From Kangiella koreensis DSM 16069 (GTDB lineage: Bacteria > Pseudomonadota > Gammaproteobacteria > Enterobacterales > Kangiellaceae), in NCBI RefSeq assembly GCF_000024085.1, contig NC_013166.1, positions 1,054,001 through 1,118,000 on the forward strand: a DNA stretch of 64,000 nucleotides, written 5' to 3'. The position numbers were made by a program, and so were the translations under genes. The notes under the pieces are model-generated. The model worked only from the letters and a program-made list of their open reading frames with translations. It made no database searches and had not been told where the DNA came from. This document shows, piece after piece, positions 34,434 to 44,342 of the stretch (its first letter is position 1; each line of letters opens with the position of its first letter).

Positions 34434-34808
34434 ATGGTTCAGTTTTTAAACAGTCGATTATTTAAAATCTTGTTTGTGATTGCTTGTTTGGCCATTTTCA
34501 CCATGTCGCTAATGCCTGGTAAACAATTGCCTAAGGGCTTGCCTTGGGATAAAGCTTTACATTTTATTGGTTATGCGGGGTTGGCGTTTTTAGCGCGAAT
34601 GGGCTCAAAGAAGCATCCGAGCTGGCAGATAGTTATTGGTTGTATCCTTTTCTCACTACTTATTGAGATTTTGCAACAGTTTATTCCGAAACGTGGTTTT
34701 GAATGGTGGGATATGATGGCAAATTCGGTCGGTGTTTTTTTTGGTGTATTTATTGCTATTCCAATAAAAGCTTTTCTCAAAAAGCGTAAGATTATGGCTA
34801 CAGACTAG
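34434..34808 (+). CDS. VanZ-like membrane protein
   Basis: 124 residues from the ATG at 34434. It has the VanZ plan of four helices with an N-terminal SLMPGKQLPKGLPWDKALHFIGYAGLA (about 22-48; the DKxLHFxxY motif is typical), then EILQQFIPKRGFEWWDMMANSVGVFFG (about 82-108; the E..Q...R..ewxDmxaNxxG motif). The role of stand-alone VanZ proteins is not defined; the name comes from a teicoplanin-resistance accessory gene. The start overlaps a terminator-like hairpin, so the longer TTG-started frame from 34392 is a possible alternative. Confidence 0.78.
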   Translation: MVQFLNSRLFKILFVIACLAIFTMSLMPGKQLPKGLPWDKALHFIGYAGLAFLARMGSKKHPSWQIVIGCILFSLLIEILQQFIPKRGFEWWDMMANSVGVFFGVFIAIPIKAFLKKRKIMATD

Positions 34809-34905
34809 GTGAGATAATTCTTAACGTTTTGCACGCAATTCTCTTTTTCAACGAGTTAGATGCTGGTCTGATTACTCAGTAAACTTCTATTATGCTAGCT
34901 TTTTA

Positions 34906-34926
34906 ATGTGGGCATGGAGCCCACAT
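34906..34926 (+). promoter_or_regulatory. Perfect hairpin in the leader of the 736-residue unknown gene
   Basis: ATGTGGGC, loop ATGGA, GCCCACAT is an 8-bp perfect stem 25 bases before the start codon. Without a T-run it is more likely an operator or a leader RNA element than a terminator. Confidence 0.5.
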
Positions 34927-34950
34927 GGATAACTATACAAGGAGTTTATT

Positions 34951-37161
34951 ATGAATAGTTCTACAAAACGCCCTCAGGGCAAGAGTATTGCATTGAATGT
35001 AAATACTCAATTTATCGAAGACACGGAAAGTTGCACATCAAAAGAACAAGATATCCCGCCTACAAAAATTTATGCTTTTTCAAGCCAAGGTCAATTGCTG
35101 GCTGAGTCTAAGGTTAAAGGTTCTGGAACGACGAAGTTATCGTTAAAAGCGCATTTGAATGATGCTGTTACGGTTGCAGTTGGTCCAGAAACCAAAGAGA
35201 AAATACGGTCATTAAGTGATTTAAAACGCTTTAGACCTAAAGTGTCAAGCTTGAAATTAACTGAGCAAGTTTTAGATTTAGATGTTTATTTACCCTCGAA
35301 ACTTTGGCTCTGTTGGTTTTTAAGTCGTTGTGTGGTGCCCGGTGCTGTGTATAGAGATTATGGCATATCCGGACCAAGTGATAATTTCCCAATTGCTAAC
35401 GCAACTGTCGAGGTTTATGAGGTTGATCCGTTTTGGTTGTGGATTCCTAAGCTGCCCGATAATATTATTGATAAGCTTAAGGACATTATTGTTGATGGCC
35501 CACATCCAATTGACCCACCCATTCCACCATTTCCCCCTATACTGCCAGACTTTCCAGAACCGCAACCTTCCTTTTTTGAACCTGCTCTAGAGCTGCGTTC
35601 TGATGAGGGTTATGCGAAGCTTAAAGCTTTGAGTCAGTTACCTGATTATCAAAATCTTAAAGTTATGGCGCAGACTCAAAACAACTTTGAATTTAGACAA
35701 ACATTGCTAGAAATCCCTAAGTTGGTTTTGCCATTTATTTGTTTTTATTTCCCGCGTTGGGTAACCATGCAAAAGCTAACTGAAGCAATCACAGATGAGT
35801 GTGGTAGATTTACAGCTGTTTTCTTCCGTGGTTGTAACAATACCGATCAGCCTGACTTGTATTTTAAAGTTAAGCAGCAGGTTCCAGGCAAGGGTGAAGT
35901 AACTATCTATGAGAAAAAACCAATTCCTTGTTATACATATTGGAATTATCAGTGTGGTACGGAGGTAACTCTACGCTCTACACACCCTGATGCGATTGCC
36001 AGTAGTGGGTGTAAAGAATTGCCAGAAGGTAATTACGTTGTATTTAAAACCGTGGGTATTACAGGTATGCATCGTATTTATGGCTGTGGAGCTTCCGGTT
36101 CGAACTCTACGAACAAGGGGTTGTTAAACGCTAATAATCCAGGCTCTCCTTTTGGTAGTGGATTATATTTTTCTGCTGATTTTTCTCCTAGTCTTCGCAG
36201 TAATGGCATTCGATATTACAAGTTAAGCGTTAAAGGGCCTAGCACCGGTGGTGATTTCGTGCCAATGCGACATGAAATGTTCCGCTTCTATACTGATGAC
36301 TCCGGTGGTACACCAATGTTTAAGAGTTATTCATTAGGGCCTGATAAAGATGGGCTTGCTGATTTATATGAAATACCAGATGTGGATGCGCCCAATAACA
36401 CACCTTGGCAGAATGGTGCAGGCTCAATGTTCTACAACAGCTTGTCGATTGGTTATTGGGATAGTGTGGGTGATCAAAGTGATGCTGAACGACTAAATAA
36501 TGCAGGTATGTATGAGATTCAGATGCAGCTATTTGATGCTTCGGGTAATGAGGTCAATATTGGCTCTGGTGATTTTTATTACCTATTGGCTACAGATGGC
36601 TCTGTTACAGACCCTGTAGAACATAATAATGCTAAAGACTTTAACTTGGTTAAAGCTGGTTCGGGAAGTCATCTAAGCCTTATTTTTGAGTTGCGAATTG
36701 ATAATAATCAATGTGTAGGGCAACTACAGACTCCTCATGTTGGCGGAACTACAGCAGGGGCCTGCTGTGGAACTTTAGATTATGACGTCACAGGTTCAAT
36801 TGTAAATATGCCTTTTGTTGCTGAACACCCCCACGGTTATGCAAATTACGCTTTTTCAATTAAGCGTGGTTCCATTCCACTAATTGGACTAACCGAAGCG
36901 GGAAAAGCTGACTTGGCGCCGCCAAATAAACAGCAATTGGCATCAGTAGCCACCTTGTTAAGCAATGCTACGACAAGCGAGGGTGGGGTGATTCAGCCTG
37001 CTCACTTGCCAGCAGGGTGTGCCGATAAAGTCTGTACTAATGCCGCTTTTGCTGAACATTTATATGTTAATGCGTGGGCGACTAACGGTATTAGTCAAAT
37101 TAATGCATATGATGCTCATGATTTTAGAGCATTTGCCTTGATGGAGTCTGATGACTCATAG
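34951..37161 (+). CDS. Large protein of unknown function with transthyretin-like segment
   Basis: 736 residues with an AAGGAG ribosome site. It has no signal peptide. Residues about 120-160 (VPGAVYRDYGIS...FPIANATVEVYEVDPFW) and about 270-310 (TDECGRFTAVFFRGCNNTDQPDLYFKV) look like the two halves of a transthyretin-like or carboxypeptidase-regulatory beta sandwich. They are split by a Pro-rich insertion (DPPIPPFPPILPDFPEPQPS, about 189-208) and a helical part. The C-terminal half, about 380-600, is rich in Gly, Ser, Asp and aromatic residues, like secreted beta proteins. Cys pairs recur. A conserved hairpin-terminated unit encloses the gene. It could be a cargo of a non-classical export system; this is speculation. 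Confidence 0.6.
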   Translation: MNSSTKRPQGKSIALNVNTQFIEDTESCTSKEQDIPPTKIYAFSSQGQLLAESKVKGSGTTKLSLKAHLNDAVTVAVGPETKEKIRSLSDLKRFRPKVSSLKLTEQVLDLDVYLPSKLWLCWFLSRCVVPGAVYRDYGISGPSDNFPIANATVEVYEVDPFWLWIPKLPDNIIDKLKDIIVDGPHPIDPPIPPFPPILPDFPEPQPSFFEPALELRSDEGYAKLKALSQLPDYQNLKVMAQTQNNFEFRQTLLEIPKLVLPFICFYFPRWVTMQKLTEAITDECGRFTAVFFRGCNNTDQPDLYFKVKQQVPGKGEVTIYEKKPIPCYTYWNYQCGTEVTLRSTHPDAIASSGCKELPEGNYVVFKTVGITGMHRIYGCGASGSNSTNKGLLNANNPGSPFGSGLYFSADFSPSLRSNGIRYYKLSVKGPSTGGDFVPMRHEMFRFYTDDSGGTPMFKSYSLGPDKDGLADLYEIPDVDAPNNTPWQNGAGSMFYNSLSIGYWDSVGDQSDAERLNNAGMYEIQMQLFDASGNEVNIGSGDFYYLLATDGSVTDPVEHNNAKDFNLVKAGSGSHLSLIFELRIDNNQCVGQLQTPHVGGTTAGACCGTLDYDVTGSIVNMPFVAEHPHGYANYAFSIKRGSIPLIGLTEAGKADLAPPNKQQLASVATLLSNATTSEGGVIQPAHLPAGCADKVCTNAAFAEHLYVNAWATNGISQINAYDAHDFRAFALMESDDS

Positions 37162-38125
<964 letters not shown>

Positions 38126-38165
38126 TCCGCGCACCTTTATTCATTGTTTAAAAGAGAGGCTGTTT

Positions 38166-39158
38166 TTGAAAAAACAAGGAGTTCTCCTCTGTAATCTTGG
38201 AACACCTGACGAACCGACTCCTAAAGCGGTTCGTCGCTATCTTGCCGAGTTTCTTCATGATTACCGTGTAGTGTCGCTAACCCGTTGGGTGTGGTGCTTA
38301 ATACTACACGGTATTATTTTGCGTATTCGCCCTGCCAAAGTAGCTAAACTTTACAAGTCTATCTGGACGCGCGAAGGCTCGCCATTGCTGGCTATTACTC
38401 AGCGACAGCGTAAGAAGTTACAAATCATGATGAATGATCGCTTTGTTGAGCAGGAATATGGCAAACATATTCCAGTTGAAATCGCGATGGCTTATGGTAA
38501 CCCCTCAATTCCAAAAGCGCTGAAAGCACTTAAAAATCAGGGGTGCGATCGTATTGTCGTTCTGCCTCTCTACCCTCAATACAGCTCCGCTTCAACTGCC
38601 TCGATTTTTGATCGGGTCGCAAAAGCGATGAAGCAGGAATTTTTTGTTCCTGAGTTTTCTTTCGTTGGCGATTATCACGATGATCCGCTTTATATCAAAG
38701 CTCTTGCTGATTCGATTAAGCGCCATTGGAATCAGAATGACAAAGCCGATAAGTTACTCTTTTCCTATCATGGTGTGCCGGAGCGTTTCAGCAAAGGTGG
38801 TGACCCCTATGAGAAGCAATGCCATAAAACCACTGAGTTAGTCGTTAAGGAATTGGGTCTACAAGAAGGCGATTATTTAACCTCATTCCAGTCGCGTTTT
38901 GGTAAAGAAGAGTGGATCAAGCCTTATACCGATGCCACCTTGGAGACTTGGGGTAAAGAGGGTGTTGAATCGGTGCAAGTTGTTTGCCCGGCTTTTAGCG
39001 CCGACTGTCTTGAAACGCTTGAGGAAATTGCCGAAGAAAATAAAGAAGTATTTGTTGAGAGCGGTGGCAAACGTTACGAATACATTCCTGCTTTGAATGA
39101 TGATGATGCCCATGTTGAAATGATGCTCGCATTGCTTGAGCAGCGTTTGCTCAAGTAG
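38166..39158 (+). CDS. hemH: Ferrochelatase
   Basis: 330 residues from a TTG start at 38166 (the only start consistent with the conserved N-terminus KQGVLLCNLGTPDEPTPKAVRRYL; AGAGAGG lies upstream). Catalytic segments include YPQYSSASTAS (about 139-149), LFSYHGVPER (the iron/porphyrin His), and SFQSRFGKEEWIKPYT. It inserts Fe2+ into protoporphyrin IX as the last step of heme synthesis. In the adk-hemH order it may share the adk transcript. Confidence 0.95.
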   Translation: MKKQGVLLCNLGTPDEPTPKAVRRYLAEFLHDYRVVSLTRWVWCLILHGIILRIRPAKVAKLYKSIWTREGSPLLAITQRQRKKLQIMMNDRFVEQEYGKHIPVEIAMAYGNPSIPKALKALKNQGCDRIVVLPLYPQYSSASTASIFDRVAKAMKQEFFVPEFSFVGDYHDDPLYIKALADSIKRHWNQNDKADKLLFSYHGVPERFSKGGDPYEKQCHKTTELVVKELGLQEGDYLTSFQSRFGKEEWIKPYTDATLETWGKEGVESVQVVCPAFSADCLETLEEIAEENKEVFVESGGKRYEYIPALNDDDAHVEMMLALLEQRLLK

Positions 39159-39197
39159 CTGTTGTAAAAGCTTCTCTTGTATAAGTATTCCTGATTA

Positions 39198-41159
39198 ATG
39201 GCAACTTTAGCGTCTTTAGAAGAACTCTTTTCTGCTGATGGTCTGTTGGCCGATTATTTCGAAGGCTTTGTTCGACGTTCTGAGCAGGAACAAATGGCGC
39301 AGTCGATTGAATCGGCCATCAAAGAAGAAGCCTCGATCTGTATAGAAGCAGGCACCGGAACCGGTAAAACTTTTGCTTATCTCGTGCCGGCATTAAAAAG
39401 TTGGTATGAACAGGACAGTAAAATCATTGTTTCAACTGGCACTAAAAACCTGCAAGACCAGCTCTATTTCCGAGACCTTCCTGATATCTGCAAAGCCCTT
39501 TCTATCTCGCCTAAAATTGCTTTACTTAAAGGGCGAAATAATTATTTGTGCCAGTATCGACTGCAACAAAGCCTAGAGAGTGGACGCTTCCAAAGTCGCT
39601 CCATGGTCGACACCTTAAGCCGAGTCAATGAATGGTCCGTGAAAACGACCAGTGGCGATCTGACGCAGTGTACTGACTTGGCGGACAATGACCCGCTTTG
39701 GTCTTATGTGACTTCGACAAACGAAAATTGTCTTGGAGCTGAGTGTCCTGATTATGCAGAATGTTTTGTTGCTAAGGCACGCCAGCGTGCTGTGACTGCC
39801 GATGTTGTGGTGGTCAACCATCACTTGCTACTCGCTGACATGGTGCTCAAAGAGGATGGTTTTGGCGAGCTATTACCCGATGCGGATATCGTGGTAGTTG
39901 ATGAGGGCCATCAGTTAGCCGATATCGCACATAGCTTTTATGGTCGCCGATTGACCAGCAGACAGTTGATGGAAATCTGCAGAGATACTGAGCTTGAAGC
40001 ATTGACCAATGCCAAAGACGATCGTCAGCTGTCAGTAGCGGTTCGTCGCGTTGAAGGTGCGGTCAATGAAATTCGTTTAAGTCTGGGTGAGTCGGGACAA
40101 AAGAAAAATTGGCAGCAGATTGTTAATCCTCAGCGAAAACAATTACTGGCCGAATTGAAAAAAGAGTTGGGCGCGTTACACAGTCGTCTGGAGCGTCATG
40201 CTTCACGCTCTAAAGGTTTAGACTCCTGTCATAAACGCGCAGAAGAGTGTTTGCATACTTTAGCCTTTTTTAGCGATAAGGATCAGGAGCTTACTGCAGT
40301 CCGCTGGGTGGAAACTTACCGTCAGGGTTTTGCCATGATGGAGACGCCACTTGATGTGTCCAAAGCTTTTGCGCAAAGCTGTCGCGAGCAGTCGACTCGG
40401 AGTTGGGTTTTTACATCAGCTACTATCACTCAAGCCAGCAGCAAGGGCACTAGTGACTTTAAGCATTTCAAGGAACGTCTTGGTTTGGATGAGGCTCGCG
40501 AGCTTGAGCTGCCAAGCCCCTTTGATTACGCCTCGCAAGCCATTTTACATATCCCACGCGGACTCGCTGATCCGCGTTCAAAAGACTTTATCAATAACTG
40601 GCAACAAGCCGTTTTGCCGATTGTTGAGGCAAACCCAGGCGGTACTTTCGTGCTGTTTACCAGCTATTCTGCGATGCACCAAGTGCAGGAGCTGTGGAAA
40701 GATAAGTTGCTGGATAAAACGGTGCTGATGCAGGGAGAGAAACCGAAGAATCAGCTGATTGAAGATTTTCGGGAAGAAGGGAACGCGGTGTTGCTGGCGA
40801 CTTCCAGTTTCTGGGAGGGTGTTGACGTCAAAGGCTTAGCTTTGAGTTGCGTGATTATCGATAAGCTGCCTTTTGCTGCGCCAGATGAACCATTGATTGA
40901 AGCGAAAATTCAGGCAATGCGTAAGTCGGGTAAGAATCCGTTTTTTGACCTACAAATACCGGAAGCCATCATTGCCTTAAAACAGGGTGCAGGACGCTTG
41001 ATTCGTGACCAAAAGGATCGTGGTGTTCTAGTGCTGTGTGATCCACGCTTGATAGCCAATGCCTATGGCAAACGATTCCTACGCAGTTTGCCGCCAATGC
41101 GTCGTACGCGTGAACAAAAGACTGTGATAGAATTTCTGCAAAACCTAAGCCAAGATTAA
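39198..41159 (+). CDS. yoaA: ATP-dependent helicase of the DinG/YoaA (XPD-like) family
   Basis: 653 residues. Walker A is EAGTGTGKTFAYLVPAL (about 51-67). The Fe-S cluster cysteines lie in CLCQYRLQ-type and CLGAECPDYAEC stretches (about 115 and 178-189). The DEGH box is VVVDEGHQLADIA, and the C-terminal motifs are SFWEGVDVKGLAL and QGAGRLIRDQKDRGVLVL. YoaA unwinds DNA with 5'-3' polarity and helps repair stalled forks. It lies 39 bases after hemH; tsaB starts 8 bases after its stop. Confidence 0.9.
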   Translation: MATLASLEELFSADGLLADYFEGFVRRSEQEQMAQSIESAIKEEASICIEAGTGTGKTFAYLVPALKSWYEQDSKIIVSTGTKNLQDQLYFRDLPDICKALSISPKIALLKGRNNYLCQYRLQQSLESGRFQSRSMVDTLSRVNEWSVKTTSGDLTQCTDLADNDPLWSYVTSTNENCLGAECPDYAECFVAKARQRAVTADVVVVNHHLLLADMVLKEDGFGELLPDADIVVVDEGHQLADIAHSFYGRRLTSRQLMEICRDTELEALTNAKDDRQLSVAVRRVEGAVNEIRLSLGESGQKKNWQQIVNPQRKQLLAELKKELGALHSRLERHASRSKGLDSCHKRAEECLHTLAFFSDKDQELTAVRWVETYRQGFAMMETPLDVSKAFAQSCREQSTRSWVFTSATITQASSKGTSDFKHFKERLGLDEARELELPSPFDYASQAILHIPRGLADPRSKDFINNWQQAVLPIVEANPGGTFVLFTSYSAMHQVQELWKDKLLDKTVLMQGEKPKNQLIEDFREEGNAVLLATSSFWEGVDVKGLALSCVIIDKLPFAAPDEPLIEAKIQAMRKSGKNPFFDLQIPEAIIALKQGAGRLIRDQKDRGVLVLCDPRLIANAYGKRFLRSLPPMRRTREQKTVIEFLQNLSQD

Positions 41160-41167
41160 TCGTTTTC

Positions 41168-41875
41168 ATGTCCAATATTCTCGTCATTGATACTTCTACC
41201 GAAGCCTGTTCCGTTGCCTTGCAAGTTGGTGATGTGATCGTTAGCGACTATAAAGTTGCTCCTCGTCAGCATGGCGAACTAGTGTTGCCGATGGTTGATG
41301 GCTTATTAAAACAGGCACAAATCCAATTAACTGATCTGGATGTGATTGGTTATGGTCAGGGACCGGGCGCTTTTACCGGTTTACGGATATGTATCAGCAT
41401 TGTGCAGGGTCTTGCCTATGGTGCAGACGTTCCTGTGGTTGGAGTCTCCAGTTTACAAGCGATGGCCCAAGCTGCTTATCAAATTACTGGTGAGGAGTAT
41501 ATCTTGAGCGCGATTGATGCACGAATGGGCGAAGTTTATTGGGGTGTTTATCAATGGCAGGATGGCCTGATGACACTTGTGGGTGAGGAAGAAGTTGCAG
41601 AGCCGGAGTCTGTCACCATTGGCCTGCTCGATTCGTCTATTATCTATAGAGCAGTTGGAAGTGGTTGGCAGACTTACCCAGAGAAACTGGCGCAACGAAG
41701 CAATGTCTCGCTGGTGATTGAAGAAGACGTTTCCTTCCCTAACGCGCAACACATGTTGCCGTGGGTTGCTAATCAGTTTTCCAATGGTTTGGCTATGGAC
41801 GCAGAGCGGGCGCAACCTGTGTATTTGCGTAATAACGTAGCGAAAAAAGTCGCTGAGCAGGGCCAGCCTGGCTGA
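41168..41875 (+). CDS. tsaB: TsaB (YeaZ), tRNA t6A modification partner protein
   Basis: 235 residues with the ASKHA-type start NILVIDTSTEACSVAL and the conserved GYGQGPGAFTGLRICISIVQGLAYG (about 61-85). TsaB is the inactive partner of TsaD; with TsaE they transfer the threonylcarbamoyl group to A37 of tRNAs. It is coupled to yoaA (8-base gap), the same order seen in Enterobacteria, followed by slp. Confidence 0.94.
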   Translation: MSNILVIDTSTEACSVALQVGDVIVSDYKVAPRQHGELVLPMVDGLLKQAQIQLTDLDVIGYGQGPGAFTGLRICISIVQGLAYGADVPVVGVSSLQAMAQAAYQITGEEYILSAIDARMGEVYWGVYQWQDGLMTLVGEEEVAEPESVTIGLLDSSIIYRAVGSGWQTYPEKLAQRSNVSLVIEEDVSFPNAQHMLPWVANQFSNGLAMDAERAQPVYLRNNVAKKVAEQGQPG

Positions 41876-41995
41876 ATATCTGAAATTCAGGAAGCGTTCA
41901 TAGACTTTGTGTTACAAATGAAGCAGTATAGTTTAAGTGCTTGATTTTAATTGCTCCTGGCATGCAAAATCAGGACTAATAAAGGGAGGCATTTA

Positions 41996-42721
41996 ATGCG
42001 ACATTATTTAAAATTACTTTCAGTCAGTGCTATGGCTGGTTTATTGGCGGCGTGCGCAAATGTTCCGGAATCGGTTGAGTTTGAGCAACGAAGTGTAGAT
42101 TTTGCACAGGTCGCACAAAGCCCGGCCAATTATTCCGGTCAGGAAGTTCGTTGGGGCGGTATTATTGCTCGAGTAGAGAACTTGGAAAAAGACACATTGA
42201 TTGAGGTGGTTAATTTACCGCTTGATCGTCAAGCAAGGCCGCTAAAAGATAGCCAGACTGGTGGTCGCTTTATTGCCAGAGTCCCCGGCTTCCTTGATCC
42301 CATGATTTATCAGAACGGTAAAGAGATAACGTTTGTTGGTATGCTCGGTGAGCCCATGCCAGGTAAAGTGGGTAAGCATGAAATCAACTTTCCAGTAGTG
42401 GATACACGTAATCATTATTTATGGAAAGAGCGTCCAAAGCGCGAGTACGTTGAAGTTTATTCCATGTGGGATCCATACTGGTTCTATCACCGTCCTTATC
42501 ATTGGCCATATTATTATCGATATCGTGTGATTCGTGACTATGAGCCTCGTGTTAATCCGAACCTGGATAAACAACCGAATGATCCTCCTATGCCTAAGCA
42601 ACGGATTGAACCACGCAGCTCTGAGCCAGAAGTTAGAGTTAGACCTTCATCCAGCCCGAGGCCTGCTAGCAAACCAAGAGTCAGCCCTAAATTAGGTGAT
42701 GGTTTTATAAAACAGAAATAA
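41996..42721 (+). CDS. slp: Slp-family outer-membrane lipoprotein
   Basis: 241 residues from the ATG at 41996, which has GGGAGG upstream and gives the lipobox LLAACANVP (Cys about 18). The Slp domain includes SPANYSGQEVRWGGIIARVENL (about 40-61) and FIARVPGFLDPMIYQNGKEITFVGMLGE (about 85-112). The C-terminal 90 residues are Tyr/His-rich (YWFYHRPYHWPYYYRY), then Pro/Ser/Arg-rich and disordered, longer than typical Slp. Slp is induced by starvation in E. coli. Terminator follows. Confidence 0.88.
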   Translation: MRHYLKLLSVSAMAGLLAACANVPESVEFEQRSVDFAQVAQSPANYSGQEVRWGGIIARVENLEKDTLIEVVNLPLDRQARPLKDSQTGGRFIARVPGFLDPMIYQNGKEITFVGMLGEPMPGKVGKHEINFPVVDTRNHYLWKERPKREYVEVYSMWDPYWFYHRPYHWPYYYRYRVIRDYEPRVNPNLDKQPNDPPMPKQRIEPRSSEPEVRVRPSSSPRPASKPRVSPKLGDGFIKQK

Positions 42722-42749
42722 TGTTACGGGTTTAGTAACTGAAAAGAAG

Positions 42750-42783
42750 GCCGCTCGCATGTCAATGTGAGCGGCTTTTTTTA
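42750..42783 (+). terminator. Terminator of slp
   Basis: GCCGCTC, short loop with CAT/ATG pairing, GAGCGGC and T7-8. It ends the adk-to-slp forward block. Confidence 0.88.
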
Positions 42784-42864
42784 GGCCCTGGTTTTGCAGG
42801 TTGGGATTCGTTTCGCTGGGCCTGCCTTTTGGGTGTATCACCAAGCTACCGAGAGTTTTAAAAG

Positions 42865-44268
42865 TTAACTCCGAGAAGCTTCAGCAAAGGCCAATGTTTG
42901 CTTTGAGCGATGGATGAAGCGGCCCAGCAATAGAATTGCAGCAACCGTTAGTCCAACGAGAATGCCAATCCAGAAACCTTTCACTTTGAGATCCATATAG
43001 TCAGCCAGATAAATACCTACAGGGAAACCTATAAACCAATAGGCTATGGCCATGTAAACGGTTGGTATCTTGGTGTCTTTCATTCCGCGCAGAGCTCCAG
43101 CACTATTAACCTGCAAACCATCGGAGAGCTGGAAGATAGCGGCTAAGAAAATCAGGGAGGCCGATATTTCGATGATCGCTTGGTCGTCGGTGTAGACGCC
43201 AACTAATTGGTAACGGAATAACAGCATAATCGCTACTGAGACAGCCTGGAAAAATAGGCTGGTACCAATCCCACAGAAACCCGATAAACGCATTTGGCGA
43301 TAATCCTGCCGGCCCATCCAATAGCCCACACGTGCTGTAATCGCAATGGAAAGACCCCAGGGCACCATAAAGGCGACAGTGGCTATGTTCATGGCAATCT
43401 GGTGTGCGCCGGTTAGATCAACGCCGTAGCGCGCAACTAGAATGCCTATCATGCCAAACATACTGACTTCCATCAGCAAACCCAGTGACATAGGTGTGCC
43501 AATCGAGAAGAACTCTTTAATTAAGGCCCAGGTTGGCCAGCGAATTTTTTTGAAGATATTAAGACTGGCAAAAGAAGGATTACGCCATGTGAAAAACAGC
43601 AAAAAGAGAAAGAGTAACGTCCAGACCACGCTGGTAGCATAGCCAACACCGACAGCACCCATCGCAGGTACACCTAACCCACCATAAATAAACCAGGTGT
43701 TAAAAAGCAGGTTGAATGGAATGACCATGAAGGAGCAGAACATCACAATTTTAGTTGAGAACAAACCTTCATTACCAGAACGTAGGGCAATAAATAAAAA
43801 TGCAAAGACGCAACCCCAGCTTAATGCTTTTAAGTAGCCGCTGGTGGTTTCGACAATCGCATCTTCGACACCAAGCAAATAAAGGATCGGGTCAACATTG
43901 CGTAGCAAAATAAAGGTGATGATGCCGAAAATAACCGCCAGAAACATGCCCATTTGAAATGTCTTACCAATACTGTCCATTTTACCCTGGCCGTTAAAAT
44001 GCGCGACCATAGGGTTAATCGCCATCATGAGCCCCATGAACAGGGAAAATATAATCATAAAGGCATTAAAGCCGGTTCCGACCGCGGCCAGAGCGTTGCT
44101 GCTGTAGTTGCCCGCCATTAGAGTGTCAATAACGCCAAGCGACATCTGAGCCAGTTGCGCTAAGATTGCAGGTATGGCAATACGAATAATAGCAGTTGTT
44201 TCATGGCGGATGTCTTGCCATGAGTGGCCGCTGCTGGATGTAGAGTTGTTGTCAGCCGAGTGTGCCAT
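42865..44268 (-). CDS. norM: MATE-family multidrug/Na+ efflux protein (NorM-like)
   Basis: 467 residues with twelve predicted membrane helices, the expected MATE length. Landmarks are PAILAQLAQMSLGVIDTLMAGNYSSNALAAVGTG (about 34-67) and IALRSGNEGLF near 162. Helix 7 starts FFSIGTPMSLGLLMEVSMFGMIG. The C-terminal half has GALRGMKDTKIPTVYM, the conserved GxLRGxxDT motif. It exports cationic drugs in exchange for H+ or Na+. The N-terminus carries a Ser/Asn/His-rich extension. Minus-strand gene, 75 bases downstream of roxA. Confidence 0.9.
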   Translation of the reverse strand: MAHSADNNSTSSSGHSWQDIRHETTAIIRIAIPAILAQLAQMSLGVIDTLMAGNYSSNALAAVGTGFNAFMIIFSLFMGLMMAINPMVAHFNGQGKMDSIGKTFQMGMFLAVIFGIITFILLRNVDPILYLLGVEDAIVETTSGYLKALSWGCVFAFLFIALRSGNEGLFSTKIVMFCSFMVIPFNLLFNTWFIYGGLGVPAMGAVGVGYATSVVWTLLFLFLLFFTWRNPSFASLNIFKKIRWPTWALIKEFFSIGTPMSLGLLMEVSMFGMIGILVARYGVDLTGAHQIAMNIATVAFMVPWGLSIAITARVGYWMGRQDYRQMRLSGFCGIGTSLFFQAVSVAIMLLFRYQLVGVYTDDQAIIEISASLIFLAAIFQLSDGLQVNSAGALRGMKDTKIPTVYMAIAYWFIGFPVGIYLADYMDLKVKGFWIGILVGLTVAAILLLGRFIHRSKQTLAFAEASRS

Positions 44269-44342
44269 TAGAAACCTGTTTATGGTCGAGTATGATAATA
44301 GTTATGCCAAATGCTTTTGGTGTTATAGACTAACTATAACGT

